DNA of 23,163 nt, from contig URAN01000044.1 of the NCBI GenBank assembly GCA_900545865.1, forward strand, positions 1 to 23,163, written 5' to 3'. Below, piece after piece: positions 23,099 to 23,163 of this stretch; within the stretch, counting starts at the first letter, position 1; each line of letters opens with the position of its first letter. The stretch comes from an uncultured Eubacteriales bacterium (GTDB lineage: Bacteria; Bacillota; Clostridia; Monoglobales; Monoglobaceae). Below the pieces are notes generated by a model. It saw only the letters and a list, made by a program, of their open reading frames with translations. It was not told the origin of the DNA and made no database searches. A program made the position numbers and the translations under genes.

Positions 23099-23163
23099 GG
23101 GACGTCGAGGACGTCGTCCCCTACAGGATTGTGATATCCGTCTCGTTTGGTTGTAGGGGCGGG
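23099..23163. repeat. GGGACG-type palindromic repeat pair, copy D, cut by the window edge
   Basis: The core at 23099-23120 has arms GGGACG and CGTCCC around TCGAGGACGT, followed by CTACA. An inverted half-element begins at 23152 (TGTAGGGG, pairing with CCCCTACA at 23118-23125) and runs off the window. It belongs to the same family as the copies at 9350 and 13645. Confidence 0.75.

Larger units (their letters stand above)
22803..23163. other. 361-bp intergenic region upstream of lepA, no gene seen
   Basis: From lepA outward this stretch holds the lepA ribosome site, a leader of about 80 nt with a small CACAT/ATGTG hairpin (22849-22861), the lepA promoter (22892-22920), a rightward promoter (22981-23009) and a palindromic repeat cut by the window edge (23099-23163). 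No convincing coding frame is present; the open frame at 22876-23091 on the plus strand runs across both promoters and is not supported. Confidence 0.6.

Noticed and set aside
1..23163. CRISPR array, tRNA, rRNA, transposase, defence or toxin-antitoxin genes
   Set aside because: No regularly spaced direct repeats, cloverleaf structures, or matching protein motifs were seen on either strand.

Overview
The window looks like a piece of a chromosome from an anaerobic Gram-positive bacterium of the class Clostridia, probably an uncultured Oscillospiraceae/Ruminococcaceae-like gut lineage. The grounds are AGGAG-type Shine-Dalgarno sites, sigma-A-like promoters, the family versions present (lepA-hemW pair, single-chain PurL, a PurO-type IMP cyclohydrolase, luxS) and short GC-rich palindromic intergenic repeats. 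The taxonomic placement is inference. All 17 genes I can support lie on the minus strand, so the window reads from right to left. No rRNA, tRNA, CRISPR array, transposase, integrase or prophage gene is visible.

From right to left: (i) lepA-hemW (22802-19820) starts from a good minus-strand promoter. Upstream of it is a separate rightward promoter that fires out of the window. (ii) ilvA-ridA (19665-18042) is a threonine dehydratase with the enamine/imine deaminase that cleans up its reactive product. It has its own promoter and ends at a GC-rich hairpin. (iii) A purine block, purL-luxS-purE-purM-purN-purO-AICAR transformylase (17970-9428), covers FGAR amidation, AIR synthesis, AIR carboxylation, GAR formylation and the last two steps to IMP. 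The usual bifunctional PurH is replaced by two proteins, a stand-alone AICAR transformylase and a PurO-type cyclohydrolase. luxS, a gene of the activated-methyl cycle, sits between purL and purE. (iv) A small lipoprotein gene (9182-8796) stands alone, with an exact-consensus promoter, an operator-like palindrome and an intrinsic terminator. (v) An alpha/beta hydrolase, a membrane-anchored YdcF/DUF218 protein and a DegV-family protein follow (8723-6293). (vi) valS, folC, dusB and proB (6219-91) read from a strong promoter at 6260-6288 and end in two tandem hairpins at the left edge.

Most of the content is housekeeping: translation (ValS, LepA, DusB), folate (FolC, which supports the formyl-folate-using PurN and AICAR transformylase), purines, proline and branched-chain amino acids. 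The most unusual points are a FolC protein with a complete GIY-YIG nuclease domain fused to its C-terminus, the split PurH, luxS inside the purine block, and a dispersed hairpin repeat family (9350-9371, 13645-13666, 23099-23120, with a relative at 9293-9313) that keeps its stem through a compensatory base change. I do not see a clear new multi-gene system; the FolC-GIY-YIG fusion is the best candidate for something undescribed.
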